DNA from: Methylovulum sp.
GTDB lineage: Bacteria; Pseudomonadota; Gammaproteobacteria; Methylococcales; Methylomonadaceae
DNA: 5,915 bases
Assembly (NCBI GenBank): GCA_028713595.1
Contig: JAQTNZ010000180.1
Span: forward strand, 1-5,915
Direction: 5' to 3'
Shown here piece after piece: positions 1 through 5,915 of this stretch. Both the position numbers and the translations under genes were made by a program. How positions within the stretch are numbered: position 1 is the stretch's first letter; the number at the start of each line of letters is the position of its first letter. The notes below the pieces were generated by a model. That model saw nothing but the letters and a program-made list of their open reading frames with translations. It made no database searches and had not been told where the DNA came from.

Positions 1-3000
1 CAGTCACTTTAGTCGCGGATAAGGGCGCGATTGCTTTGTCGGGAACGGTCAACACCCAAAATGCCACCCAGGGCGGTGCGATTGAATTATATGCCGGGGA
101 TAAAATCACCTTGGCAAGCGGCAGTGTCCTGACCACCACGGGGGCAAAAGGCGGCGATGTGTTATTGTCTTCGGTGGATTCGGATAAGGACGGTGTCAGT
201 GGCATCAGCATCAAGTCGGGCGCCTCCATTGATGTCAGCGGCAGTGCCCAAGGCGGCAATGTCACCTTGCGTGCCTTACGCGATGCCAATACCGTGATAA
301 ACATCGACCCGATAGCCGCCAACACCGTTAAGGGGGCGCATAACTATTATGCCGAAGGGGTGCAAAAATATACCAACACGGATATAAGCAATGGTGTGAT
401 TGACAGCACAACGATTGCCACTATCCAAGCGGACACCGCCAATTATATGAGCGCCGCCAATATTGCGAAAGTCAGCAGCAGTATCGATAGCACCATCCAA
501 TTGCGGCCCGATGTGGAAATAGATTATAGCGGCGACTTGAAAGTAGGCTCGGCTTGGGATTTTGCAACATGGCGCTATGGCAATGGCGTCGCGGGTAATT
601 TGCAGATCAGCGCGTCAGGCCAATTGACGGTGGCCGCTCCGATCACCGATGGTTATGAGGATGGGTTTGATAGCAATTTTAATCCAATTGTCGTGTTGCA
701 AAACGGCAATTCTTGGTCGTATCAATTGACTGCCGGGGCGGATGCCGGCAGCGCTGACCGTGCCGCCACGATTAATAATGTCGCCAACGATCTGGTGTTA
801 AGCCAAAGTGTACACACGGGTGTGGGTGACATTAAATTGGCGGCGGGCGGTGATGTTTTGTTCACCAATAAAAATGCCACCGTTTATACTGGAGGCAAGC
901 AAACGGACACCGACCCCTACGGATCATTGATATCCGATTATTTAGGCAACAGTGACTATAATACCCTTTCGGGCGCTGAATATGGTGTTGATGGCGGTAA
1001 AGTTGTCATCAGTGCTGACCATAATATCCAAGGTGCCAATAGCAGCCAATTTTTGACTGACTGGTTGGTGAGCACAGGCAATAGCACCTCAAATATAGCC
1101 ACTGCCTGGGGCGTGATCGCCGGCAATTTCAAACAAAACATCGGCTCTTTTGGTGGTGGTGACGTTTCCGTCAATGCTGGCGGCAACATCAATGACTTGT
1201 CGGTCATGATGCCATCCACGGGCAAACAAATCGCCCCGGCCACCGCAGGCACCAATGATTCAGGGCAAACCATCCCCATCTTCACCAGCAATGAGGTGCA
1301 AGTCCAAGGCGGCGGACAACTATCAGTCCATGCCAGTGGCGATATTGCGGGTGGTGCTTATCTGCTAGGCAAAGGTGCTGGGGCCATTTCGGCTGACGGG
1401 CAAATCACCGGCGGCAAACAATTTGTTGATGGCCCACAATTGGTGATGGGTGACAGCACCTTGGCGTTGACTGCCAAGCAGGGGATCAGTATCACGGCGG
1501 TTTCTGACCAAATGACCGTCTCTAAGTCCACCCAATTTTATACCTATAGCGGCACCAGCGGCATTAGCGTCAACTCGTTGTCAGGCGATGTCACTTTAGG
1601 GGCGGATACTTCAATTATCAGGAATAAACTGGTGTTGGACAGCGTATCAGCTAGCTATGCCGTCACCACCAGTGTTTATCCGGCCAATTTGGATGCCACG
1701 GCGTTTGGCGGCAATATCGCGCTGGACACCATTTATTTGTTCCCATCGGTTTCAGGAAAAGTCAGTGTGCTGGCACAGCAAGGCATCAGCGCCATAACCG
1801 ACAAAAACACCCAACTGCCTAAGGTCAACGCCGGCATTATCATGCGTGACATTGATATGTCATTGTTGCCTACCGCCACGGCTCCGGGCGGCAATGACCC
1901 TGGCTTTGCCACTTATTTCCAAGACCGGTCAACGACGACCACGGCGGTGAATCTGCTGCACACAGATGATAAGGATCCGGCACGGATAGTGGCCCAAACA
2001 GGTGACATTTCCAACGTCAGTCTTGTGTTGTCGAAAAAAGCCATTATTCAGGCGGGCCGTGACCTTAAAAACGTAAAATTGGATTTGCAAAACATAAACG
2101 CCACCGATACGACTATTTTGTCGGCGGGGCGGGATTTGTTCCAACAAACCTTGTTAAGCACAGCGGGGTTGTTGGATTTAAGCCCGATAAAAATCAACTA
2201 TATACAATTGTCAGGCCCTGGCGATCTGTTGGTCAAAACGGGCCGTAATTTGGATTTGGGCATATCCAACGGTTTGGTCACCAGAGGCAATGAGCTGAAC
2301 GCCAATCTGACCAGCGCCGGGGCAAACATTACCGTCATGTCCGGCCTGAACGGGCATGACCTGAATTACACGGGCTTTATCAGCCATTATTTGGCCGATT
2401 ACCCGACCGACAACAATTTTTCCTCGGTCAGCACCCTGATTACAACGTTTATGCAGGAGCGTTTAGGTGACAGCACCTTGTCCACGGCAGACGCACTGAA
2501 ACTGTTCAAAAACTTGGATGCCGTTGACTATACTGCGATTCAGTCGAAACTGACCGCGCTGATTTTGCCTGTCTATGAAAAACACAGCAATTTGTCTTAC
2601 CAAGGTGTGAGCAACGCCGACATCATTGCCGCGTTAAGCGACAGCTCATCTGTCAAATACAATGCAATGATTGACAAGTATTTGCAGCATTTTGCCGTTG
2701 CCGAACAATTTAACACTGCCCCCGCCACCATCACGGCATTTATGCGTGACCGTACTGGCAATACTGCATTGACCGATGCGCAAGCCTTGGTGTTATTTGA
2801 GGGCCTTAACAGCAATGATTATTTGAGTATCGAACAAAAGCTTAATAACGCGTTGTTGCCCATTTATTATAATGAGATTAAAGAGGCTGGCGCGGCTTCC
2901 GCTAGTGACAAAACCTTAGGTAACGATAGGGCTTATGCGGCAATCGACACCTTGTTCCCTGGCAGCGCCCTGAAAACCACGGATACCGCTTTCCCATGGC

Positions 3001-3782
3001 AAGGCGATATTAGCATGGCCTTCAGTACCATCCAGACCGGTGAGGGCGGCAATATCAACCTGTTGGTGCCGGGCGGTAAAATTACGGCGGGGCTTTCGTT
3101 TGCGTTTCCAGGCCTAGATTATAATAGAGAAACCAACCCGAATGGCAAAAGCCCCAGCGACTTGGGCATTATTGCCCAGCAAGCCGGTGACATTAACGCT
3201 TTTAGCCGCAGTGACTTTTTGGTCAACTTGTCGCGGGTGTTCACCCAAGCGGGCGGTAACATCGCCATTTGGTCAACCGAAGGCAATATCGATGCCGGAC
3301 GTGGTGCGAAAACCGCGTTGACCGTTCCAGAAACCGTTGTCAGCTATTCCACCAGTGGCAAGTTGACCATCGTCAAGCCTTCGGTGGCAGGTAGTGGTAT
3401 CCGTGCCGCCGCCAAACTGGGCAGCAACAGCGGCCAAGGCGACGTGGCCTTGTTTGCTCCAGGCGGTGTCGTTAATGCGGGCGAAGCGGGTATCGGCGGT
3501 AAGAACGTCACTATTTCGGCGACACAGGTATTAGGTTCCAATAACATCCAAGTGGGTGGTGTCAGTACCGGTGTGCCTGCCGCCTCGGTGGGCAGTTTGG
3601 CGGCGGGCTTGAGCGGGCTGAGCAACTTAAGCGCCAGTGTCAGCCAAATCGCCCAAGCGGCGACTGAAACTAATGAGAAGGACTCTGAGAAAAAGCGTAA
3701 AGCCGCCAAATTGGGTATCCTTAGTGTTGATTTCCTAGGCCACGGTGATGACAACAAACCCAAACCCCGCCCCGCATCATAA
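1..3782 (+). CDS. Filamentous haemagglutinin-like exoprotein, DUF3739 type, C-terminal part (5' end missing)
   Basis: This is the C-terminal 1259 codons of a very large secreted protein, probably an adhesin exported by two-partner secretion. The frame is open from base 3, so the TTG at 36 is not a real start; the signal peptide and TPS domain must lie upstream. Residue number here equals position divided by 3. Most of the chain is Gly/Ser/Thr/Asn-rich with recurring G-G-[ND]-[IV] turns, as expected of a right-handed beta-helix. Family landmarks I recognise are IQLRPDVEI (about 165), WDFATWRYG (185), SWSYQLTAGAD (237), GGNINLLVPGG (1014), NIDAGRGAKTAL (about 1095) and NIQVGG (about 1182). A helical insert with two repeats spans about 789-956. 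The end has an Ala/Ser/Leu-rich stretch, a charged EKDSEKKRK run, LGILSVDFLG (1237-1246) and a Pro/Lys tail. No cysteine occurs in the visible part. No transporter gene (TpsB) is in the window. Family assignment is firm; ligand and role are unknown. Confidence 0.9.
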   Translation, partial: VTLVADKGAIALSGTVNTQNATQGGAIELYAGDKITLASGSVLTTTGAKGGDVLLSSVDSDKDGVSGISIKSGASIDVSGSAQGGNVTLRALRDANTVINIDPIAANTVKGAHNYYAEGVQKYTNTDISNGVIDSTTIATIQADTANYMSAANIAKVSSSIDSTIQLRPDVEIDYSGDLKVGSAWDFATWRYGNGVAGNLQISASGQLTVAAPITDGYEDGFDSNFNPIVVLQNGNSWSYQLTAGADAGSADRAATINNVANDLVLSQSVHTGVGDIKLAAGGDVLFTNKNATVYTGGKQTDTDPYGSLISDYLGNSDYNTLSGAEYGVDGGKVVISADHNIQGANSSQFLTDWLVSTGNSTSNIATAWGVIAGNFKQNIGSFGGGDVSVNAGGNINDLSVMMPSTGKQIAPATAGTNDSGQTIPIFTSNEVQVQGGGQLSVHASGDIAGGAYLLGKGAGAISADGQITGGKQFVDGPQLVMGDSTLALTAKQGISITAVSDQMTVSKSTQFYTYSGTSGISVNSLSGDVTLGADTSIIRNKLVLDSVSASYAVTTSVYPANLDATAFGGNIALDTIYLFPSVSGKVSVLAQQGISAITDKNTQLPKVNAGIIMRDIDMSLLPTATAPGGNDPGFATYFQDRSTTTTAVNLLHTDDKDPARIVAQTGDISNVSLVLSKKAIIQAGRDLKNVKLDLQNINATDTTILSAGRDLFQQTLLSTAGLLDLSPIKINYIQLSGPGDLLVKTGRNLDLGISNGLVTRGNELNANLTSAGANITVMSGLNGHDLNYTGFISHYLADYPTDNNFSSVSTLITTFMQERLGDSTLSTADALKLFKNLDAVDYTAIQSKLTALILPVYEKHSNLSYQGVSNADIIAALSDSSSVKYNAMIDKYLQHFAVAEQFNTAPATITAFMRDRTGNTALTDAQALVLFEGLNSNDYLSIEQKLNNALLPIYYNEIKEAGAASASDKTLGNDRAYAAIDTLFPGSALKTTDTAFPWQGDISMAFSTIQTGEGGNINLLVPGGKITAGLSFAFPGLDYNRETNPNGKSPSDLGIIAQQAGDINAFSRSDFLVNLSRVFTQAGGNIAIWSTEGNIDAGRGAKTALTVPETVVSYSTSGKLTIVKPSVAGSGIRAAAKLGSNSGQGDVALFAPGGVVNAGEAGIGGKNVTISATQVLGSNNIQVGGVSTGVPAASVGSLAAGLSGLSNLSASVSQIAQAATETNEKDSEKKRKAAKLGILSVDFLGHGDDNKPKPRPAS
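2367..2870 (+). repeat. Two diverged copies of a 71-residue helical module inside the exoprotein
   Basis: Copy 1 is 2367-2579 and copy 2 is 2658-2870, with a period of 291 bases and a 78-base (26-codon) spacer. By eye they align without gaps, with 26 of 71 residues identical. Shared positions include Y..[FM]I..YL near the start, IT.FM..R.G in the middle, then AL.LF..L...DY..I..KL and LP.Y at the end. The sequence is rich in Leu, Ala, Lys, Glu and Asp with few glycines, so it is predicted helical, unlike the beta-rich sequence around it. Copy 2 runs on into EIKEAG and AYAAIDTLFPG, which I recall as the usual continuation in DUF3739 proteins, so copy 2 is probably ancestral and copy 1 the added one. 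The divergence suggests an old duplication. Confidence 0.8.
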
Positions 3783-3808
3783 CTTGGACAGGCTTGTGGG
3801 TTAAAGAT

Positions 3809-3842
3809 AAAGGCCGCAATTGCTTGGGCTATTGCGGCTTTT
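3809..3842 (+). terminator. Rho-independent terminator of the exoprotein gene
   Basis: The arms AAAGGCCGCAAT (3809-3820) and ATTGCGGCTTTT (3831-3842) form a 12-bp stem with one G-U pair around a 10-base loop. The right arm ends in four T's. It starts 26 bases after the exoprotein stop codon and ends about 23 bases before the ribosome binding site of the next gene, so it should separate the two transcripts. Confidence 0.8.
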
Positions 3843-3874
3843 GCTTATGACGGCACCAGCTAAAAAAGGTCTTT

Positions 3875-4567
3875 ATGCGGCGTTTTTCCATCATTATCCC
3901 AACCTTGGACGAAGCGGGCGGTATTGTCGCTTGCCTGTCGGCATTACAGCCGTTACGCGGCCAATGCGAGCTGATTATGGTTGATGGCGGTAGCACCGAT
4001 GCCACCACCACGTTGGCGGCCCCATGGCTGGATAAGTTGCTGGTTGCAGGGCCAGGGCGCGCCAAGCAAATGAACTGCGGGGCGGCACAGGCCACGGGCG
4101 AGATATTGGTTTTTCTCCATGCCGACACGTATTTGCCCGCTAATGTTTTGCCGTTAATCGCCACCTCTCTGGAGAAAGGGCGATATTGGGGACGCTTTGA
4201 CGTGGTCTTGAGCGGGGGGCATTTCATGCTGAAAGTGATTGCGGTTATGATGAATTGGCGTTCGCGTCTGACGGGTATTGCCACTGGCGATCAGGTGATT
4301 TTTGTCACACGCAAGGCTTTTATGGACGTGGGGGGCTACCCTGAGATACCATTGATGGAAGATATTGCCCTAAGCAAGGCCTTGAATAAGCTTGGCAAGC
4401 CTGTGTGCTTGGCGGCCAAAGTGACCAGCTCAGGGCGGCGTTGGCTACGTTATGGCATATTGCACACCATCCTGCTAATGTGGTGGTTGCGGTGGCGGTT
4501 TGCCTGTGGCGACCAGCCTGAGCGTTTGGCGGTGCTGTATGCACGGGGACGATTATGGAACCTTTAA
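3875..4567 (+). CDS. Family 2 glycosyltransferase, TIGR04283 type (rSAM/selenodomain-associated transferase 2)
   Basis: A 230-residue GT-A fold glycosyltransferase, full length for its family. Motifs in order: nucleotide-binding strand SIIIPTLDEA (5-14), VDGGSTD (36-42), GRAKQMNCGA (61-70), the metal-site equivalent FLHADT (80-85), WGRFDV (105-110), TGDQVIF (137-143), and IPLMED (158-163) with the likely catalytic acidic pair E162-D163, then TSGRRW (185-190). A hydrophobic, basic segment (about 193-210, ILHTILLMWWLRWRF) probably holds it at the membrane. The family is annotated as an arsenosugar biosynthesis glycosyltransferase because of its usual neighbours; the reaction is inferred, not proven. 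The radical SAM partner and the TIGR04282 transferase often found with it are absent here. The ATG at 3875 is preceded by AAGG with 5-base spacing. The 3' end overlaps the desaturase gene by 13 bases, which suggests one operon with coupled translation. Confidence 0.88.
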   Translation: MRRFSIIIPTLDEAGGIVACLSALQPLRGQCELIMVDGGSTDATTTLAAPWLDKLLVAGPGRAKQMNCGAAQATGEILVFLHADTYLPANVLPLIATSLEKGRYWGRFDVVLSGGHFMLKVIAVMMNWRSRLTGIATGDQVIFVTRKAFMDVGGYPEIPLMEDIALSKALNKLGKPVCLAAKVTSSGRRWLRYGILHTILLMWWLRWRFACGDQPERLAVLYARGRLWNL

Positions 4568-5334
4568 TCCGTTTGGCGGTGGCGGCGGGTATTTTCGCGC
4601 TGATGGCGGGTTTGGAAACCGTCATACCGAAACGCGGCGACAATATTGACCGCAAACGCCGCTGGCCTGTCAATCTGGGGCTGGCCGCCTGCAATATGCT
4701 GGTGTTGCGGTTTTCGGTAGGGGGCATGGCTTATCTGACGGCCAGCCATGCCCAAGAATGGGGGGTAGGGCTGCTCAACGGGCTGTCGCTAACAGTGCCG
4801 TTGTCGATGATAGTGACGTTGTTGGGCCTGGATTTAGCCATCTATTGGCAACATGTCGCCAGCCATCGCTGGCGCTGGTTATGGCGTTTGCATCAGGTGC
4901 ATCACAGTGACACCGGCATTGATGCCACCACCGCCGTGCGCTTCCATCCGGTAGAAATTATGCTGTCAATGGCATATAAAACCCTGTGCATCGTGTTGCT
5001 GGGCGCTGACCCTTGGGCCGTCGTGGTGTTCGAGATGGTGTTGAACGGCGCGGCAACCTTTAACCACAGCAACATCCATATCCCCGAACCGCTTGAGCGG
5101 CGCTTACGCTGGCTAGTGGTCACGCCTGATTTGCACCGCATCCACCATTCTGTCCTGCCTGCTGAAATGGACAGTAATTACGGGTTTTCAATCCCCTTAT
5201 GGGATAGGCTGTTTAAGACCTATAAAGCCCACCCCCAACAACCGCAAACCACTATGCCCATCGGTCTGGCAACATGGCGCAATGCGCTCGGGTTTGTCCG
5301 CTTGTTACAGTTGCCGGTACGGCCTTTGCCCTAA
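4555..5334 (+). CDS. Sterol desaturase / fatty acid hydroxylase family membrane protein
   Basis: A 259-residue integral membrane di-iron oxygenase of the fatty acid hydroxylase superfamily, normal length for the bacterial members. Histidine clusters are complete: H100-x3-H104 (HVASH), H113-x2-HH (HQVHH), H131 in RFHP, H171-x3-H175 (HSNIH) and H194-x2-HH (HRIHH). These should hold two irons on the cytoplasmic face and support O2-dependent hydroxylation or desaturation of a lipid. Hydrophobic segments lie near 4-22, 40-64, 78-99 and 135-167. The early LETVIPKR resembles the N-terminal motif common in this family. The ATG at 4555 sits inside the end of the glycosyltransferase gene and has a GGGGA ribosome site (4545-4549) with 5-base spacing; no start codon lies just upstream in frame. 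The substrate (sterol, fatty acid, carotenoid or other lipid) cannot be told from sequence. Pairing with a glycosyltransferase hints at modification of a glycolipid, which is inference. Confidence 0.9.
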   Translation: MEPLIRLAVAAGIFALMAGLETVIPKRGDNIDRKRRWPVNLGLAACNMLVLRFSVGGMAYLTASHAQEWGVGLLNGLSLTVPLSMIVTLLGLDLAIYWQHVASHRWRWLWRLHQVHHSDTGIDATTAVRFHPVEIMLSMAYKTLCIVLLGADPWAVVVFEMVLNGAATFNHSNIHIPEPLERRLRWLVVTPDLHRIHHSVLPAEMDSNYGFSIPLWDRLFKTYKAHPQQPQTTMPIGLATWRNALGFVRLLQLPVRPLP

Positions 5335-5385
5335 GCGGGGCGGCATCAGCCAACGGTGTAGGCAATCAGGCCACCCGTTTTTCGG

Positions 5386-5434
5386 GCTTAGCCTTAGGGT
5401 CGCCTGATTTTTCCGCTCTAAGGAAAGCGCCTTT
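5386..5434 (+). terminator. Possible terminator or attenuator hairpin after the desaturase gene
   Basis: GCTT (5386-5389) and CCTTAGGG (5392-5399) pair with CTCTAAGG (5416-5423) and AAGC (5425-5428). This gives a 12-bp stem with one G-U pair, a 2/1 internal loop and a 16-base apical loop. Only a short CTTT follows, so it is a weak intrinsic terminator by the usual rule. It begins about 50 bases after the desaturase stop codon. The CTTAGGG arm could instead pair with CCCTAAG (5329-5335), which overlaps that stop codon. Confidence 0.4.
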
Positions 5435-5506
5435 AAGTTGAGGTAGTTGAGGCAAAAAAGCCACATCTGGGCGATAATACGAGGAAGTGGGCGTTAAGCG
5501 CCGATG

Positions 5507-5538
5507 AAACCAAAGCCGCTAGACGTTGTCTGGTTTTT
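5507..5538 (+). terminator. Weak intrinsic terminator candidate before gspE
   Basis: GCTAGAC (5518-5524) and GTCTGGT (5528-5534) form a 7-bp stem with two G-U pairs and a GTT loop, followed by four more T's to 5538. AAACCA (5507-5512) can pair instead with TGGTTT (5531-5536), making a larger outer stem. It lies between the desaturase gene and the promoter candidate at 5570, a sensible place to end the upstream transcript. The GC content of the stem is modest. Confidence 0.3.
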
Positions 5539-5569
5539 GCAACAAGCACCGCTGTCCATAAAAGGCTTG

Positions 5570-5578
5570 TGATAAAAT
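5570..5578 (+). promoter_or_regulatory. Extended -10 promoter candidate for gspE
   Basis: TGATAAAAT matches the extended -10 form TGnTATAAT with one mismatch. No good -35 box lies 16-18 bases upstream, as is common for extended -10 promoters. A start site near 5585 would give a leader of about 20 bases before the ATG at 5606. The surrounding sequence (5570-5593) is AT-rich compared with the genes. Confidence 0.35.
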
Positions 5579-5605
5579 CCCTTAATTTTATATCAACATC
5601 GACTA

Positions 5606-5915
5606 ATGGCTTACGAAGCACTGCTACATACCCTACAAACAAAAGGTAAATTGTCGGCGAACGAATTGAAAAAGGTCGAGCGGGTCAGGAAAGGCTCGCT
5701 GGCGGAAAGTTTGCCACAATTGCTGGTGAAGCTAGGCCTGTGTTCCGAGCTGGATGTCGCCGATGCTTTTGTCGAATCCGGCCAGTTTGAAAAAGTGCTG
5801 CCCGAACAATACCCAATGGAAGCGCAATTGCCCGACAAAATAGCGTTGCGCTTTCTTAAGCAGTTCCATGTCATCGGCTTGCATCAGGATGAGGGTAAGG
5901 TCACGGTGGCGATGA
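5606..5915 (+). CDS. gspE: Type II secretion ATPase GspE, N-terminal part (3' end missing)
   Basis: The frame from the ATG at 5606 stays open for 103 codons to the window edge, with no stop. The product starts MAYEALLHTL and matches the N-terminal domain of GspE/PilB-type secretion ATPases: a helical part (about residues 1-47) with LPQLLVKLGLCSELDVADAF (36-55), then LPEQYP (65-70) and LPDKIALRFLKQFHVIGL (75-92), then a beta strand VTVAM at the edge. The LP..I..RFLKQ..V pattern is typical of GspE, the cytoplasmic hexameric ATPase that powers the type II secretion pseudopilus; this domain docks on GspL in that system. The Walker A and B motifs would lie beyond the window, so ATPase function is inferred. 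No clear Shine-Dalgarno sequence precedes the ATG. PilB or MshE is the main alternative. Further gsp genes would be expected downstream. Confidence 0.78.
   Translation, partial: MAYEALLHTLQTKGKLSANELKKVERVRKGSLAESLPQLLVKLGLCSELDVADAFVESGQFEKVLPEQYPMEAQLPDKIALRFLKQFHVIGLHQDEGKVTVAM

Noticed and set aside
36..38. TTG as the start of the exoprotein gene
   Set aside because: The frame is open to base 3 and the upstream residues (VTLVADKGAIA) continue the same beta-repeat style, so the gene begins before the window.
956..1291. Minus-strand 111-codon reading frame, and the similar ones at 276-500, 1929-2147, 2597-2815 and 3344-3763
   Set aside because: They lie inside the exoprotein gene on the opposite strand, have no recognisable family and no supporting start signals; they are shadows.
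3829..4284. Minus-strand 151-codon reading frame over the terminator and the glycosyltransferase
   Set aside because: The overlapping + strand gene has a full set of family motifs, while this product has an unnatural composition and no recognisable domain.
4320..5141. Minus-strand reading frames at 4320-4727, 4564-4755 and 4902-5141
   Set aside because: They are antisense to the clear glycosyltransferase and desaturase genes and show no family features.
5450..5463. GGCAAAAAAGCC short palindrome
   Set aside because: The stem is only 3 bp with an A-only loop; it is too weak to be called a terminator or operator.
5440..5540. A riboswitch before gspE, considered for cyclic di-GMP because of GAAACCAAAGCC-like bases
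   Set aside because: The conserved GEMM core and paired stems could not be found in order; the resemblance is limited to a few bases.
5504..5572. A 22-codon + strand reading frame before gspE, possible leader peptide
   Set aside because: The nearest purine-rich site (GAGGAAG, 5481-5487) is 16 bases away, too far for normal initiation, and the frame covers the weak hairpin and part of the -10 candidate.
5433..5642. Minus-strand 69-codon reading frame across the intergenic region
   Set aside because: Its start lies inside the gspE gene and it would run through the promoter and hairpin candidates; no family was recognised.

Overview
The window looks like chromosomal DNA from a Gram-negative gammaproteobacterium. 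This rests on a very large two-partner-type exoprotein, the first part of a type II secretion ATPase, and a glycosyltransferase family seen mainly in environmental proteobacteria. The style of the proteins (moderate GC, many TTG leucine codons in every gene) made me think of a methanotroph-like lineage such as Methylococcales, but this is only an impression. No rRNA, tRNA, CRISPR array, insertion sequence or phage gene was seen. All four genes lie on the + strand.

Region 1 (1-3782) is the C-terminal 1259 codons of a filamentous haemagglutinin-like exoprotein of the DUF3739 type. Its N-terminus (signal peptide and TPS domain) lies before the window. The visible part is cysteine-free and rich in Gly/Ser/Thr/Asn beta-helix repeats. 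The exception is a helical insert at about residues 789-956 that contains two copies of a 71-residue module. A strong intrinsic terminator follows (3809-3842).

Region 2 (3875-5334) is a two-gene unit: a TIGR04283-type family 2 glycosyltransferase and a sterol desaturase/fatty acid hydroxylase family membrane enzyme, overlapping by 13 bases and so probably translationally coupled. Both probably act at the cytoplasmic membrane on lipid- or sugar-linked substrates; the actual substrates cannot be read from the sequence.

Region 3 (5335-5605) is 271 bases with no convincing gene. It holds a 12-bp imperfect hairpin that could compete with a second pairing across the preceding stop codon, a weaker hairpin followed by a T-run, and an extended -10 promoter candidate.

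Region 4 (5606-5915) is the first 103 codons of a GspE-type secretion ATPase, running off the right edge. It has no stop codon in the window, so it is easily missed.

I do not see a clearly new multi-gene system. The best leads are the duplicated helical module in the exoprotein, the glycosyltransferase-desaturase pairing, the competing stem-loops after the desaturase, and the closeness of a DUF3739 exoprotein to a type II secretion gene.
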